Below are positions 42,086-51,521 of a stretch of DNA of 64,000 nucleotides, in pieces; position 1 is the first letter of the stretch, and every line of letters starts with the position of its first letter. Source of the DNA: Bradyrhizobium sp. NP1 (GTDB lineage: Bacteria; Pseudomonadota; Alphaproteobacteria; Rhizobiales; Xanthobacteraceae); contig NZ_CP127385.1 in the NCBI RefSeq assembly GCF_030378205.1, forward strand, positions 2,086,001 to 2,150,000, in the 5' to 3' direction. The notes below the pieces were generated by a model, which ran no database searches, was not told the origin of the DNA, and saw only the letters and a list, made by a program, of their open reading frames with translations. The position numbers and the translations under genes are program-made.

Positions 42086-42339
42086 GGTCCAAAATTGTCG
42101 CATTAAGACGACGCTTGCCGCAGATTTAGTGCATTGCACGCTTCATGGCCGATACCGGGCTTGCGCTCGTCCGGCAAGGGTGCCAATAGAACGATTCTGA
42201 ACCGTTGGTTTCGCCGGATCGGCCGAAAAGCGGTCATTCTGCCGCCGCGGGGGCCGCGGGCGCCGGCAGCCACTCCGGGCGTTTCCTGGCGTCTTTTGGG
42301 GCGGTTCCACCGGCTGCAGATAAGAAAGGGCTTGGAATC
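42086..42339. other. Divergent promoter region between trmL and petA
   Basis: The 254-bp gap carries no recognised gene, although the petA frame stays open back to 42205. It must hold the promoters for both directions. I see no clear terminator or repeat; the part at 42240-42280 is very GC-rich. Confidence 0.4.
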
Positions 42340-42870
42340 GTGACCACAGCGTCTTCGGCGGACCATCCGACCCGCCGTGATTTCCTTTTTGTTGCAACGG
42401 GAGCCGCAGCAGGCGTCGGCACCGTTCTCACGGCGTGGCCGTTCATCTCCCAGATGAACCCGGATGCCTCGACGATCGCGGCCGGCGCACCCATCGAGGT
42501 CGACCTGAAGCCGGTCGCCGAGGGGCAGGACATCAAGGTGTTCTGGCGCGGCAAGCCGATCTACATCATGCACCGGACCAAGAAGCAGATCGAGGAAGCC
42601 CGCGCGGTCCCGGTCACCAGCCTGCCTGACCCCGCAACCGACCAGTCGCGCGTCAAGGACGGCCACGATCAGTGGCTGGTCGTGATCGGCATCTGCACCC
42701 ATCTCGGCTGCATCCCGATCGCCTATGAGGGCAACTACGACGGCTTCTTCTGCCCTTGCCACGGCTCGCAATACGACTCCTCCGGGCGTATTCGCCAGGG
42801 GCCCGCACCCGCCAACCTGCCGGTGCCGCCCTATCAATTCGTTTCCGACAGCAAAATCCAGATCGGCTGA
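42340..42870 (+). CDS. petA: Ubiquinol-cytochrome c reductase Rieske iron-sulfur subunit
   Basis: A 176-residue Rieske protein of the bc1 complex. The twin-arginine anchor [17 protein letters not shown] starts it. The cluster motifs are CTHLGC and CPCHGS, followed by the Pro loop [14 protein letters not shown]. It transfers electrons from quinol to cytochrome c1. I chose the GTG at 42340: the product [15 protein letters not shown] matches the conserved family start, and GGGCTTGGAA precedes it; upstream residues are not conserved-looking. It lies 59 bases upstream of fbcH. The gene is also called fbcF in Bradyrhizobium. Confidence 0.95.
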   Translation: MTTASSADHPTRRDFLFVATGAAAGVGTVLTAWPFISQMNPDASTIAAGAPIEVDLKPVAEGQDIKVFWRGKPIYIMHRTKKQIEEARAVPVTSLPDPATDQSRVKDGHDQWLVVIGICTHLGCIPIAYEGNYDGFFCPCHGSQYDSSGRIRQGPAPANLPVPPYQFVSDSKIQIG

Positions 42871-42929
42871 CGTCCCGGATCTCATCCGGGGCGCTGTGCC
42901 GTCACGTCTTACTTCCTCAGGATCGCATC

Positions 42930-44990
42930 ATGAGCGGACCCTCCGACTACCAGCCGAGCCATCCGGCATTGAAGTGGATTGAACGGCGCCTGCCGATTTT
43001 CGGTCTCATCCACTCCTCCTTCGTGGCCTATCCGACGCCGCGCAACCTGAACTACTGGTGGACCTTCGGCGCCATTCTTTCGATGATGCTGGCGCTGCAG
43101 ATCCTGACCGGCGTCATTCTCGCCATGCACTACACGCCTGAGGCGACCATGGCGTTCCGCTCGGTCGAAGCCATCGTGCGCGACGTCAATTACGGCTGGC
43201 TGCTGCGCAACATGCACGCCGTCGGCGCCTCGATGTTCTTCCTCGCGGTCTACATCCACATGTTCCGCGGCCTCTATTACGGGTCGTACAAGGAGCCGCG
43301 CGAGGTGCTGTGGATCCTCGGCGTCATCATCTACCTCCTGATGATGGCGACCGGCTTCATGGGCTACGTGCTGCCGTGGGGCCAGATGAGCTTCTGGGGC
43401 GCGACCGTGATCACCAACCTGTTCTCGGCCATTCCCTATTTCGGCGAGAGCATCGTCACGCTCCTGTGGGGCGGCTATTCGGTCGGCAACCCGACGCTGA
43501 ACCGCTTCTTCTCGCTGCACTACCTGTTGCCCTTCGTGATCGCCGGCGTGGTGGTACTGCACGTCTGGGCGCTGCACGTCGCGGGCCAGAACAATCCGGC
43601 CGGCGTGGAAGCGAAGACCGAGAAGGACACCGTGCCGTTCACGCCTTACGCGACGATCAAGGACATGTTCGGCGTGTCGGTGTTCCTGCTGCTCTACGCC
43701 TGGTTCATCTTCTACATGCCGAACTATCTCGGTGACGCCGACAACTACATCCCGGCCAACCCCGGCGTGACCCCGGCGCACATCGTGCCCGAGTGGTACT
43801 ACCTGCCGTTCTACGCGATCCTGCGCTCGATCCCGAACAAGCTCGCCGGCGTCATCGCGATGTTCTCGGCGATCCTGGTGCTGGCGTTCCTGCCCTGGCT
43901 CGACAGCGCCAAGACGCGCTCCTCGCGCTACCGGCCGCTGGCGAAGCAGTTCTTCTGGATCTTCGTGGTGGTCTGCATCCTGCTCGGCTATCTCGGCGCG
44001 CAGCCGCCGGAGGGCATCTATGTGATCGCCGGCCGCATCCTGACGGTCTGCTACTTCGCCTATTTCCTGATCCTGTTGCCGCTGCTCGCTCGCATCGAGC
44101 AGCCGCGTCCGGTGCCGAACTCGATCGCCGACGACGTGCTGACGAAGGGCGGCAAGGTGGTTTCGGCCGCGGTCGCGCTCGTGGTTGCCGGCACCCTGTT
44201 CGCCGGCACCGCTACCGACGCGCGCGCAGCGGAGGGCCAGGACAAGCCGCCGCAGCAGAGCTGGTCGTTCTCGGGCCCGTTCGGCAAGTACGATCGCGGC
44301 GCGCTGCAGCGCGGCCTCAAGGTCTACAAGGAAGTCTGCTCCAACTGCCACGCGCTCTCCTACATCGCCTTCCGCAACCTCGCCGAACCCGGCGGGCCCG
44401 GCTATTCGGTGGCGCAGGCGGCGGCGCTCGCCTCCGAGTACAAGATCAAGGACGGCCCCAATGACCAGGGCGACATGTTCGAGCGGCCGGGCCGGCCCGC
44501 CGACTATTTCCCGTCGCCGTTCCCGAACGAGCAGGCGGCACGCGTGGCCAATGGCGGCGCGGCTCCGCCGGATCTGTCGCTGATCACCAAGGCGCGCTCC
44601 TATGAGCGCGGGTTCCCGACGTTCATCATCGACTTCTTCAGGCAGTACCAGGAGCAGGGGCCGGATTACGTCGACGCCATCCTGCAGGGTTTTGAGGACA
44701 AGCCGCCCGCGGGCGTCACGATCCCGGATGGCTCCTACTACAACAAGTACTTCCCGGGCCACGCCATCAAGATGCCGAAGCCGTTGTCCGACGGTCAGGT
44801 GACCTATGACGACGGCTCGCCGGCGACCGTTGCGCAATATGCCAGGGACGTGACCACCTTCCTGATGTGGGCCGCGGAACCCCATATGGAGGCGCGCAAG
44901 GAGCTCGCCATGAAGGTGTTCGTGTTCCTGATCATCTTCGCCGGCCTGATGTACTTCACCAAGAAGAAGGTCTGGGCCAACGCGCACTGA
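42930..44990 (+). CDS. fbcH: Fused cytochrome b / cytochrome c1 polyprotein of the bc1 complex
   Basis: A 686-residue precursor. Residues ~1-430 are cytochrome b, with haem histidines in its helices ([40 protein letters not shown]) and the Qo motif PEWY. A segment near 425-445 ([24 protein letters not shown]) acts as an internal signal peptide. Cytochrome c1 follows, with CSNCHAL binding haem, the GGxxPPDLSL segment, and a C-terminal membrane anchor ([17 protein letters not shown]). In Bradyrhizobium japonicum such a fused product is known to be cleaved into the two subunits. AGGA precedes the ATG at 42930. Confidence 0.96.
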   Translation: MSGPSDYQPSHPALKWIERRLPIFGLIHSSFVAYPTPRNLNYWWTFGAILSMMLALQILTGVILAMHYTPEATMAFRSVEAIVRDVNYGWLLRNMHAVGASMFFLAVYIHMFRGLYYGSYKEPREVLWILGVIIYLLMMATGFMGYVLPWGQMSFWGATVITNLFSAIPYFGESIVTLLWGGYSVGNPTLNRFFSLHYLLPFVIAGVVVLHVWALHVAGQNNPAGVEAKTEKDTVPFTPYATIKDMFGVSVFLLLYAWFIFYMPNYLGDADNYIPANPGVTPAHIVPEWYYLPFYAILRSIPNKLAGVIAMFSAILVLAFLPWLDSAKTRSSRYRPLAKQFFWIFVVVCILLGYLGAQPPEGIYVIAGRILTVCYFAYFLILLPLLARIEQPRPVPNSIADDVLTKGGKVVSAAVALVVAGTLFAGTATDARAAEGQDKPPQQSWSFSGPFGKYDRGALQRGLKVYKEVCSNCHALSYIAFRNLAEPGGPGYSVAQAAALASEYKIKDGPNDQGDMFERPGRPADYFPSPFPNEQAARVANGGAAPPDLSLITKARSYERGFPTFIIDFFRQYQEQGPDYVDAILQGFEDKPPAGVTIPDGSYYNKYFPGHAIKMPKPLSDGQVTYDDGSPATVAQYARDVTTFLMWAAEPHMEARKELAMKVFVFLIIFAGLMYFTKKKVWANAH

Positions 44991-45016
44991 TCCGCTTCGC
45001 GCGGAATACCGATCTG

Positions 45017-45041
45017 AAAAAGCCCCTTCGGGGGCTTTTTT
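45017..45041 (+). terminator. Rho-independent terminator after fbcH
   Basis: AGCCCC-TTCG-GGGGCT (45021-45036) forms a tight tetraloop stem extended by AAAA/TTTT and followed by a run of T. It ends the petA-fbcH transcript. Confidence 0.92.
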
Positions 45042-45147
45042 GTTGCCGACGTCCGCGCCCGGGAATTACCGAGTGTTGATTGCATACTTGCTCCGCAGCC
45101 GCCAAAATGCAGACAGTTGCGCCAAACCCAGCACCGTCGGAGGAACC

Positions 45148-45822
45148 ATGGGCACACTCATTACTTTCAAGCGTCCGGACGGCAAGGACGCGAGCGGCTA
45201 TCTCGCCAATGCGTCGCGCGGCAATGCGCCGGGCGTCGTCGTGATCCAGGAATGGTGGGGGCTGCAGGACCAGATCAAGGGGCTGTGCGACCGCTTCGCG
45301 CTCGCCGGCTTCGATGCGCTGGCGCCCGATCTCTACAAGGGCAAGGTGGTGCCCTATCACGACACCGACGCGGCGGGGAAAGAGATGAACTCGCTGGATT
45401 TCATGGACGCCACGACGCAGACCGTGCGCGGCGCCGCGCAGTATCTGTCGCGCAACGGTGCCAGGGTCGGCCTGACCGGCTTCTGCCTCGGCGGCGCGGT
45501 GACCATCATCGGCGCGACGAAGATTCCGGAGCTCGCCGCCGGCGTCGTGTTCTACGGCATTCCGCCGGAGCAGGCGGCCAAGCCCGCGGACGTCAGGATT
45601 CCGCTGCAGGCGCATTTCGCCAACAAGGACGACTGGTGCACGCCGCAGGTGGTCGATGCCTTCGAGAAGGGCATGAAGGCCGCCGGCAAGTCGCTCGAGC
45701 TCTATCGCTACGACGCCGAGCATGCCTTCGTGAACGAGCAGCGTCAGTCGGTGCATGACCGCCAGGCCGCCGAGCTCGCCTGGGGCCGCGCCACCGACTT
45801 TTTCAGGAAGCATCTGGGCTAG
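45148..45822 (+). CDS. Dienelactone hydrolase family protein
   Basis: A 224-residue alpha/beta hydrolase. The nucleophile is the cysteine in GFCLGGAVT, as in dienelactone hydrolases, with the acid in the NKDDWCTP loop and the histidine in DAEHAFVN. The N-terminal half has VVVIQEWWGL and DRFALAGFDALAPDLY. The family opens dienelactones in chloroaromatic breakdown, but many members serve unrelated or unknown esters; nothing adjacent forms a complete ortho-cleavage path. The ATG at 45148 has a perfect GGAGG. Confidence 0.9.
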   Translation: MGTLITFKRPDGKDASGYLANASRGNAPGVVVIQEWWGLQDQIKGLCDRFALAGFDALAPDLYKGKVVPYHDTDAAGKEMNSLDFMDATTQTVRGAAQYLSRNGARVGLTGFCLGGAVTIIGATKIPELAAGVVFYGIPPEQAAKPADVRIPLQAHFANKDDWCTPQVVDAFEKGMKAAGKSLELYRYDAEHAFVNEQRQSVHDRQAAELAWGRATDFFRKHLG

Positions 45823-45879
45823 TTTTTATAGCGCCCTTGCAAGCCGGTCTTAGCCCGCACGGGTGATGACACGGTCTCC

Positions 45880-46875
45880 TTAATTCTCCCGCACCCCGTC
45901 CCACCAGGCGCAGGTGCCGGACATCAGCCGGTAATTGCCTTCCATCACCTGGACCGGCGCGCGCAGCCCGCGTTCGGCGGCGCGCATCCGCATCTCGCGC
46001 GCGACCTCGCGATCGCGGTGCGGCAGCCAGACGCGCTCGTGGCCCCACAGGCTCGGTCCGTCCGTCATCTCGACCGGCTGCCAGCTCTTCGGATCGATCT
46101 CGCGGCCGCCCCAGCCGCATTCGACCATGAAGGCGGACGGCGTCTTGGCATAGAACGAGGTCATGAAATCGTTGGTGTGGCGGCCGAGCGTGACGCCGAT
46201 ACGGTCGGGCTCGCTCAGCGCGACGTCATAGGCCTGGCCGACATCGTCGAGCGAGAACATCTCGACCATCAAATGATGCATGCCGTTCCTGCCGGTCTCG
46301 ATCAGCGCCAGCGAGTGGTGGCGCGGATTGAGATGGAAGAAATAGGCGCGGAACGGCTTTTCGATGTAGTCGGACAGCGCAAAGCCCAGCGTCTCGACAT
46401 AGAACGGCATCACCGCACCGATGTTTTCGACCGTCAGCACCACGTGGCCGAGGCCAAGCGGGCCGGTGCGAAATCCCGAGATCGCGCGGCCCGGCGCGAA
46501 CGGGGTGTCGTCGATCTCGGCGCCGTGAAAGGCTTCGAGCCGGTTGCCGGCGGGATCGCGGAACGCGATCAGCGCGCGGACACGCCGCGCATCGGCCAGC
46601 GCCTGCGGCTCGGCCGTGACCGTCACGCCGGCCGCTTCCAGCCGCGCGCCGAGCGCATCGAGGGCTGCGGCATCCGCGACCTCCCAGCCGAAGAAGCGGG
46701 ACGCCTCGCCCATCTCGCGGTCGATCACGATGCGCTGCTTGCGGTCGTCCATGCGGAAGGCGAGCAGGGAGGCGCTGCGCTCGACCGCCTGCAGGCCGAC
46801 CAGACGGGTCCCGAATTGACGCCAGTCGTCGAGATCGGTCGATCCGAACCCGGCATAGCCCAGGGATCTCAGCAT
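45880..46875 (-). CDS. Extradiol ring-cleavage dioxygenase-like protein (two-domain VOC)
   Basis: A 331-residue type I extradiol dioxygenase homologue of the BphC/HsaC type. Two vicinal-oxygen-chelate domains are visible: the N-terminal one (MLRSLGYAGFGSTDLDDWRQ) and the catalytic one from ~145. Iron ligands are probably the histidine in GLGHVVLTV, the second in NGMHHLMVEM and the glutamate in FMVECGWGG. Downstream conserved positions include the histidine of SLWGHERVWL. The ATG at 46875 is preceded by GGGAGGA. It stands alone, without hydrolase or ring-hydroxylating partners, so the catechol it would cleave is unknown. Confidence 0.88.
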   Translation of the reverse strand: MLRSLGYAGFGSTDLDDWRQFGTRLVGLQAVERSASLLAFRMDDRKQRIVIDREMGEASRFFGWEVADAAALDALGARLEAAGVTVTAEPQALADARRVRALIAFRDPAGNRLEAFHGAEIDDTPFAPGRAISGFRTGPLGLGHVVLTVENIGAVMPFYVETLGFALSDYIEKPFRAYFFHLNPRHHSLALIETGRNGMHHLMVEMFSLDDVGQAYDVALSEPDRIGVTLGRHTNDFMTSFYAKTPSAFMVECGWGGREIDPKSWQPVEMTDGPSLWGHERVWLPHRDREVAREMRMRAAERGLRAPVQVMEGNYRLMSGTCAWWDGVREN

Positions 46876-46949
46876 CGCATCCTCCCTAAAATGCCCGTGA
46901 ATTCCGTGCGATATCGAAATCCTACGCCTATTTTGAGGCCCGTCCACCT

Positions 46950-46978
46950 TGACGCGGCAGCCCCGCCATGGTGATACC
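46950..46978 (+). promoter_or_regulatory. Promoter of the trp leader
   Basis: TTGACG (46950-46955) and TGATAC (46973-46978) are separated by 17 bases. With normal spacing, transcription would start at about 46985, the A of the leader-peptide ATG. The -10 is a poor match, so the promoter is inferred from position and from knowledge of rhizobial trp leaders. Confidence 0.5.
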
Positions 46979-46984
46979 TAGGCC

Positions 46985-47032
46985 ATGAGCACCCAGGTCC
47001 ACCCCCTGACGCGTTGGTGGCGCACCTCTTAA
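46985..47032 (+). CDS. trpL: trp leader peptide
   Basis: A 15-codon open frame translating to MSTQVHPLTRWWRTS, with tandem tryptophan codons (TGG TGG at 47015-47020) just before the stop. It is followed by alternative hairpins and a terminator in front of trpE(G), which is the classical layout for tryptophan attenuation. In Sinorhizobium the trpE(G) leader is known, its mRNA begins at the start codon, and the freed leader RNA (rnTrpL) and peptide have further roles. The spacing of the promoter here is compatible with the same leaderless arrangement. Confidence 0.9.
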   Translation: MSTQVHPLTRWWRTS

Positions 47033-47105
47033 AGAGGTGGCCGGTGCGATTTCTGTTTCTCCCATCGTTCGAGGCCGCCATCGCAGTGCGGCGGCCTTTC
47101 GTTTG
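47023..47105 (+). promoter_or_regulatory. Transcription attenuator of trpE(G)
   Basis: Hairpin 1:2 is CACCTC (47023-47028) with GAGGTG (47034-47039). The terminator 3:4 is AGGCCGCC (47072-47079) with GGCGGCCT (47090-47097), followed by TTCGTTT. The antiterminator 2:3 can form from GGTGGCC (47036-47042) and GGCCGCC (47073-47079), with one G-U pair. When the ribosome stalls at the Trp codons, hairpin 1:2 is blocked and 2:3 prevents the terminator. The full set of alternative pairings is visible in the sequence. Confidence 0.88.
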
Positions 47106-47162
47106 TCCTGTGTGGCGCTCCCTCGGCAAGTCTGGTTCGACAAGTCTGGTTAAGAGGATCAC

Positions 47163-49328
47163 ATGAACAGGACAGTCTTTTCGCTGCCAGCCCGGGGCGA
47201 GTACCGCACCCGCGGCGGCCTCTTGGTGAAGCGTTCGGTCGAGCAGTTTTCCGGCGGGGCGAGCCGCCTCGATGATCTGATCGAGCTGTTGGACCGCCGC
47301 CGCGGCGTGGTGCTGTCCTCGGGCACCACGGTGCCGGGCCGCTATGAGAGCTTCGATCTCGGCTTTTCCGACCCGCCTCTGGTGCTGGAAACCGCCGGCG
47401 TCAATTTTGCGCTCACCGCGCTCAATGAGCGCGGGCAGGTGCTGATCGCCTTTCTCGGCGATGTCATCAGCGATGCCAGCGTCGTCATCACCGAGCGCAG
47501 CGCCACGCGCCTTGCCGGGCATATCCTGCGCGGCGCCGCGCCGGTCGAGGAAGACCAGCGCACTCGCCGCGCCAGCGTGATGTCGCTGGTGCGCGATCTG
47601 GTGGCGGCGTTTTCCGCAAATGACGATCCGCTGCTCGGCCTGTTCGGCGCCTTCGCCTACGATCTCGTGTTCCAGATCGAGGACCTCGTGGAGAGGCGTG
47701 CGCGCGAGAAAGATCAGCGCGACATCGTGCTCTATGTGCCCGACCGCCTGCTCGCCTATGACCGCGCCACCGGCCGCGGCGTGGTTCTGAGCTATGATTT
47801 TGTCTGGAAGGGCCGCTCGACCGAGGGTGTTTCGCGCGACACCGCCGCCAGCGTCTATGCGAAGACGCCGCGGCAGGGATTTGCCGACCATGCGCCCGGC
47901 GAATATCAGGCGACCGTGGAACTGGCGCGGGCCGCGTTCGCGCGCGGCGACCTGTTCGAGGCGGTGCCGGGACAGCTCTTCGCCGAGCCCTGCGAACGGT
48001 CGCCGGCCGAGGTGTTTCAAAGGCTGTGCAGGATCAACCCGTCGCCCTATGGCGCGCTGATGAATCTCGGCGAGGGCGAATTCCTGGTCTCGGCCTCGCC
48101 CGAGATGTTCGTGCGCTCCGACGGCAGGCGGGTCGAGACCTGCCCGATCTCCGGCACGATCGCGCGCGGGGTCGACGCCATCGGCGACGCCGAGCAGATC
48201 CGCCAGCTCCTGAACTCGGAAAAGGACGAGTTCGAGCTCAACATGTGCACCGACGTCGACCGCAACGACAAGGCGCGCGTCTGCGTGCCCGGCACCATCA
48301 AGGTGCTGGCGCGGCGGCAGATCGAGACCTACTCGAAGCTGTTTCACACCGTCGACCATGTCGAAGGCATGCTGCGCCCTGGCTTCGATGCGCTCGACGC
48401 CTTTCTCACCCATGCCTGGGCGGTCACGGTGACCGGCGCGCCGAAATTATGGGCGATGCAGTTCGTCGAGGATCACGAACGGTCGCCGCGGCGCTGGTAT
48501 GCCGGCGCGATCGGCGCGGTGAATTTCGACGGCAGCATCAATACGGGGCTCACCATCCGCACCATCCGCATGAAGGATGGCCTGGCCGAGGTGCGGGTCG
48601 GCGCGACCTGCCTGTTCGATTCTGATCCGGCCGCCGAGGACCGCGAGTGCCAGGTCAAGGCTGCGGCGCTGTTCCAGGCGCTGCGCGGCGATCCGGCAAA
48701 GCCGCTGTCGACCTTCGCGCCCGATGCCACCGGAAGCGGCAAGCAGGTGCTGCTGATCGACCACGACGACAGTTTCGTGCACATGCTGGCCGACTATTTC
48801 CGCCAGGTCGGCGCCAGCGTCACGGTGGTCCGATATGTGCATGCACTGGATATGTTGCGGCAAAGAAAGTGGGATCTCTTGGTGCTGTCACCGGGACCGG
48901 GCCGCCCCGAGGATTTCAGGATTTCCGGCACCATCGAAGCGGCGCTGGAGAAGGAGCTGCCGATCTTCGGCGTCTGCCTCGGCGTGCAGGCGATCGGCGA
49001 GTATTTCGGCGGCCAGCTCGGCCAGCTCGGCCAGCCCGCGCACGGCCGGCCCTCGCGCGTGCAGGTGAGGGGCGGGCGGCTGATGCACAGCCTCCCGAAC
49101 GAGATCGTGATCGGCCGCTACCATTCGCTCTATGTCGAGCGCGACAGCATGCCCGACGTGCTGGAGGTCACCGCCAGCACCGAGGACGGCGTCGCGATGG
49201 CGATCGAGCACAGGACGCTGCCGGTCGCCGGCGTGCAGTTTCACCCGGAATCGCTGATGTCTTTGTCAGGCGAGGTGGGTTTGCGTATTGTCGAAAATGC
49301 CTTTCGATTGGACGTGGGGACGAATTGA
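47163..49328 (+). CDS. trpE: Fused anthranilate synthase TrpE(G)
   Basis: A 721-residue bifunctional enzyme converting chorismate and glutamine to anthranilate. The TrpE part covers ~1-510 ([20 protein letters not shown] and [20 protein letters not shown] are chorismate-binding signatures). The TrpG glutaminase covers ~525-715, with the nucleophile in [16 protein letters not shown] and the His-Glu pair in [10 protein letters not shown]. Such E-G fusions are typical of rhizobia. Expression is governed by the attenuator directly upstream. It ends one base overlapping apt. It belongs to the tryptophan pathway, whose other genes are not here. Confidence 0.95.
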   Translation: MNRTVFSLPARGEYRTRGGLLVKRSVEQFSGGASRLDDLIELLDRRRGVVLSSGTTVPGRYESFDLGFSDPPLVLETAGVNFALTALNERGQVLIAFLGDVISDASVVITERSATRLAGHILRGAAPVEEDQRTRRASVMSLVRDLVAAFSANDDPLLGLFGAFAYDLVFQIEDLVERRAREKDQRDIVLYVPDRLLAYDRATGRGVVLSYDFVWKGRSTEGVSRDTAASVYAKTPRQGFADHAPGEYQATVELARAAFARGDLFEAVPGQLFAEPCERSPAEVFQRLCRINPSPYGALMNLGEGEFLVSASPEMFVRSDGRRVETCPISGTIARGVDAIGDAEQIRQLLNSEKDEFELNMCTDVDRNDKARVCVPGTIKVLARRQIETYSKLFHTVDHVEGMLRPGFDALDAFLTHAWAVTVTGAPKLWAMQFVEDHERSPRRWYAGAIGAVNFDGSINTGLTIRTIRMKDGLAEVRVGATCLFDSDPAAEDRECQVKAAALFQALRGDPAKPLSTFAPDATGSGKQVLLIDHDDSFVHMLADYFRQVGASVTVVRYVHALDMLRQRKWDLLVLSPGPGRPEDFRISGTIEAALEKELPIFGVCLGVQAIGEYFGGQLGQLGQPAHGRPSRVQVRGGRLMHSLPNEIVIGRYHSLYVERDSMPDVLEVTASTEDGVAMAIEHRTLPVAGVQFHPESLMSLSGEVGLRIVENAFRLDVGTN

Positions 49329-49867
49329 TGAGCTTTGATCTCGATCTGAAGAGCAGCATCCGCACCATTCCGGACTACCCGAAGAAGGGCATCCTGTTTC
49401 GCGACATCACGACGCTGCTCGCGGACGCCCGCGCGTTCCGCCGCGCCGTCGACGAGCTGGTGCATCCCTGGGCCGGATCGAAGATCGACAAGGTCGCCGG
49501 CATCGAGGCGCGCGGCTTCATCCTGGGCGGCGCGGTGGCGCATCAGGTCTCGGCCGGCTTCGTGCCGATCCGCAAGAAGGGCAAGCTGCCGCACACCACG
49601 GTGCGGATCGCCTATTCGCTGGAATACGGCCTCGACGAGATGGAGATGCACGCGGACGCGGTGCAAGCCGGCGAGCGCGTGATCCTGGTCGACGACCTCA
49701 TTGCCACCGGCGGCACCGCCGAGGGCGCGGTGAAGCTGTTGCGCCAGATCGGCGCCAACGTGGTCGCCGCCTGCTTCATCATCGACCTGCCCGACCTCGG
49801 AGGCGCGGCCAAGCTGCGGGCGATGGACGTCCCGGTGCGCACGCTGATGAGTTTTGAAGGGCACTGA
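49328..49867 (+). CDS. apt: Adenine phosphoribosyltransferase
   Basis: A 179-residue purine-salvage enzyme that makes AMP from adenine and PRPP. The PRPP-binding motif is [14 protein letters not shown]. The N-terminal signature is [20 protein letters not shown], and [15 protein letters not shown] is the base-binding loop. Its ATG overlaps the trpE(G) stop (TGATG), so it is co-translated. PRPP is a common precursor of both pathways, which could explain the linkage, but that is inference. Confidence 0.95.
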   Translation: MSFDLDLKSSIRTIPDYPKKGILFRDITTLLADARAFRRAVDELVHPWAGSKIDKVAGIEARGFILGGAVAHQVSAGFVPIRKKGKLPHTTVRIAYSLEYGLDEMEMHADAVQAGERVILVDDLIATGGTAEGAVKLLRQIGANVVAACFIIDLPDLGGAAKLRAMDVPVRTLMSFEGH

Positions 49868-49881
49868 CGTGCGCGGTCCGG

Positions 49882-50541
49882 CTACGGCACCAGCTTGAGC
49901 TCGATGTCGCGGAACGCGACATAGTTGCGTCGGATCCATTGATGCAGCTCGGTCGATGAATCCTTCTCGCCGCGCAGGTAGTCGGTGAAGGAGAAGCTCA
50001 CCCGGTCGATATAGGTCTTCAGGAACACCGGCAGCGCCGGCAGGCGGAAGACGTGGCCGTTGGCCATCGCCTCCGGCAATTCGCCGCGCACCACGAACTC
50101 GTTGTCGACCGTGATCAAATTGGCGCGCGGAATCTGCTGGCGCAGCGCCTCGTGGCTGCGGGCCGAGCCGCGGTCCGTATCGGCCATGAACAGGACGATC
50201 GGCGCGATGTTGCGCCGCACCGCTTCCTTGATGAAGCCGATCTCCTCGATCATCCGGAAGAACTCGTCGAAGGCGTGGAAACCGAGATCGATCACCTTGG
50301 CGACGCCGTCGTCGATGATGACGCGGTCCATCAGCGCCATCTTGCCGTAGGTGTCGACGACATCGGCGGTCTCGGTGATCGAGGGCAGGTATTCGAGCAG
50401 CGACGGCTCTTTCAGGTTGATGTCGAACGCAACCGCCTCGCCGTTCTTGAGCAGCAGGAATTCGCCGAGCAGCCGCGCAAGCAGCGTCTTGCCGACCATT
50501 GGGCGCGGCGAGCAGACGATGTAAATCGGGGTTGCAGACAT
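49882..50541 (-). CDS. ParA/MinD-like P-loop protein, divergent member of a tandem pair
   Basis: A 219-residue P-loop protein. The nucleotide loop is CSPRPMVGKTLLARLLGEFL, a variant of the deviant Walker A lacking the first Lys-Gly-Gly. The following segment has AVAFDINLKEPSLLEYLP and AKVIDLGFHAFDEFFRMIEE, which align by eye with the middle of the upstream neighbour, so the two are probably paralogues. No ParB or other DNA partner is nearby. The gene converges on apt. A function in partitioning, polar placement or flagellar/secretion positioning is possible; none can be shown. Confidence 0.75.
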   Translation of the reverse strand: MSATPIYIVCSPRPMVGKTLLARLLGEFLLLKNGEAVAFDINLKEPSLLEYLPSITETADVVDTYGKMALMDRVIIDDGVAKVIDLGFHAFDEFFRMIEEIGFIKEAVRRNIAPIVLFMADTDRGSARSHEALRQQIPRANLITVDNEFVVRGELPEAMANGHVFRLPALPVFLKTYIDRVSFSFTDYLRGEKDSSTELHQWIRRNYVAFRDIELKLVP

Positions 50542-50601
50542 TTCAGGCTATATCGGGCGAAATTTCCACCCGATCCAGCCCGATCAGCGCGGAAGCCGCA
50601 A

Positions 50602-51351
50602 CTATTTTTCCCCGGCGCGTGTGGTCGACTTGGCGCCGACCAGGTCGGTGAGCTTGATCCGGTCGAACTCGCTCCAGACATTGGCGAGCCAGTGCCGGAC
50701 GTAACCGCGCAGCACGAACGAATAGTTGGCGGGATCGTCGTTGAGGCCCTTGTTGGCGACGAATTTCAGGAACGGCACGGAGGCGACCTCGACCTGCTCG
50801 AACGCCATTTCGTTGAGCTTGGGAATGGTCAGGTCGGTCGCGTCCTTGATGCGGTGGAAATAGGAATTGTAGGTCGACTGGTCCCACTCGAAGAAGCTGG
50901 TGTTGTTGATGAAGTTCTTCACCAGGAAGTATTTCGCGCCGACCATGAAGTTCGCGGTCTCGGCGATCTCGTCGAGCGAGGCGATCGAGGGCCCGAGGAT
51001 GTGGAACACCGCAAAGGTGATCTGGCCGGAGCGCGCGGCATCGAGGAAGCCGATGTCGCGCAGGGCGGCCAGCGACGGCGACAGCAGGCCTGCGCGCACG
51101 TCGATCACGGTGACCGAGGGCCCCGCGTTCAGGGTATCGAAGATCTTCATCTGGTCCGGGGTCGTCGTCATGTCGACGATCTCGGTGATCTCGGGGTGGA
51201 ACCGCTTCAAGGTGCCGCGCGGGGATTCGGTGTCGAACGCCCGGGTCACCACGTTATTGGCAGTGAAATAATCCAGCAGGGTCCGCGACACGGTGGTCTT
51301 GCCGACCCCGCCCTTGTCGGCACCTACAACGATAACAACCGGCTTCGCCAT
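50602..51351 (-). CDS. Orphan ParA-like ATPase
   Basis: A 249-residue ATPase. The deviant Walker A GADKGGVGKTTVSRTLLDYF is intact, and the next motifs are TRAFDTESPRGTLKRFHPE and SVTVIDVRAGLLSPSLAALR. It belongs to the ParA/MinD/CobQ superfamily. It is unlike MipZ or chromosome ParA, having no classic DNA-binding arginines that I can see. The ATG at 51351 follows GGGGAAA. The gap to the second ATPase is 60 bases, so they should be co-transcribed. Its upstream gap to the protease (170 bp) holds no gene. Confidence 0.8.
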   Translation of the reverse strand: MAKPVVIVVGADKGGVGKTTVSRTLLDYFTANNVVTRAFDTESPRGTLKRFHPEITEIVDMTTTPDQMKIFDTLNAGPSVTVIDVRAGLLSPSLAALRDIGFLDAARSGQITFAVFHILGPSIASLDEIAETANFMVGAKYFLVKNFINNTSFFEWDQSTYNSYFHRIKDATDLTIPKLNEMAFEQVEVASVPFLKFVANKGLNDDPANYSFVLRGYVRHWLANVWSEFDRIKLTDLVGAKSTTRAGEK

Positions 51352-51521
51352 TGAATTTCCCCAAAAAACCGCGCCCCCGATCGCGGTGGCGACCGGCACT
51401 TGTGTCTCTCTGCTTTGGGCGCGAACATGGCAGAAACAAGGGAGAATTCAAATTCCTGAATGTGCCTCAAAACGGCCCGTTCGTGCCGGCGTGTCACCAT
51501 ATGGCGGCTTTCCATGAAGCG

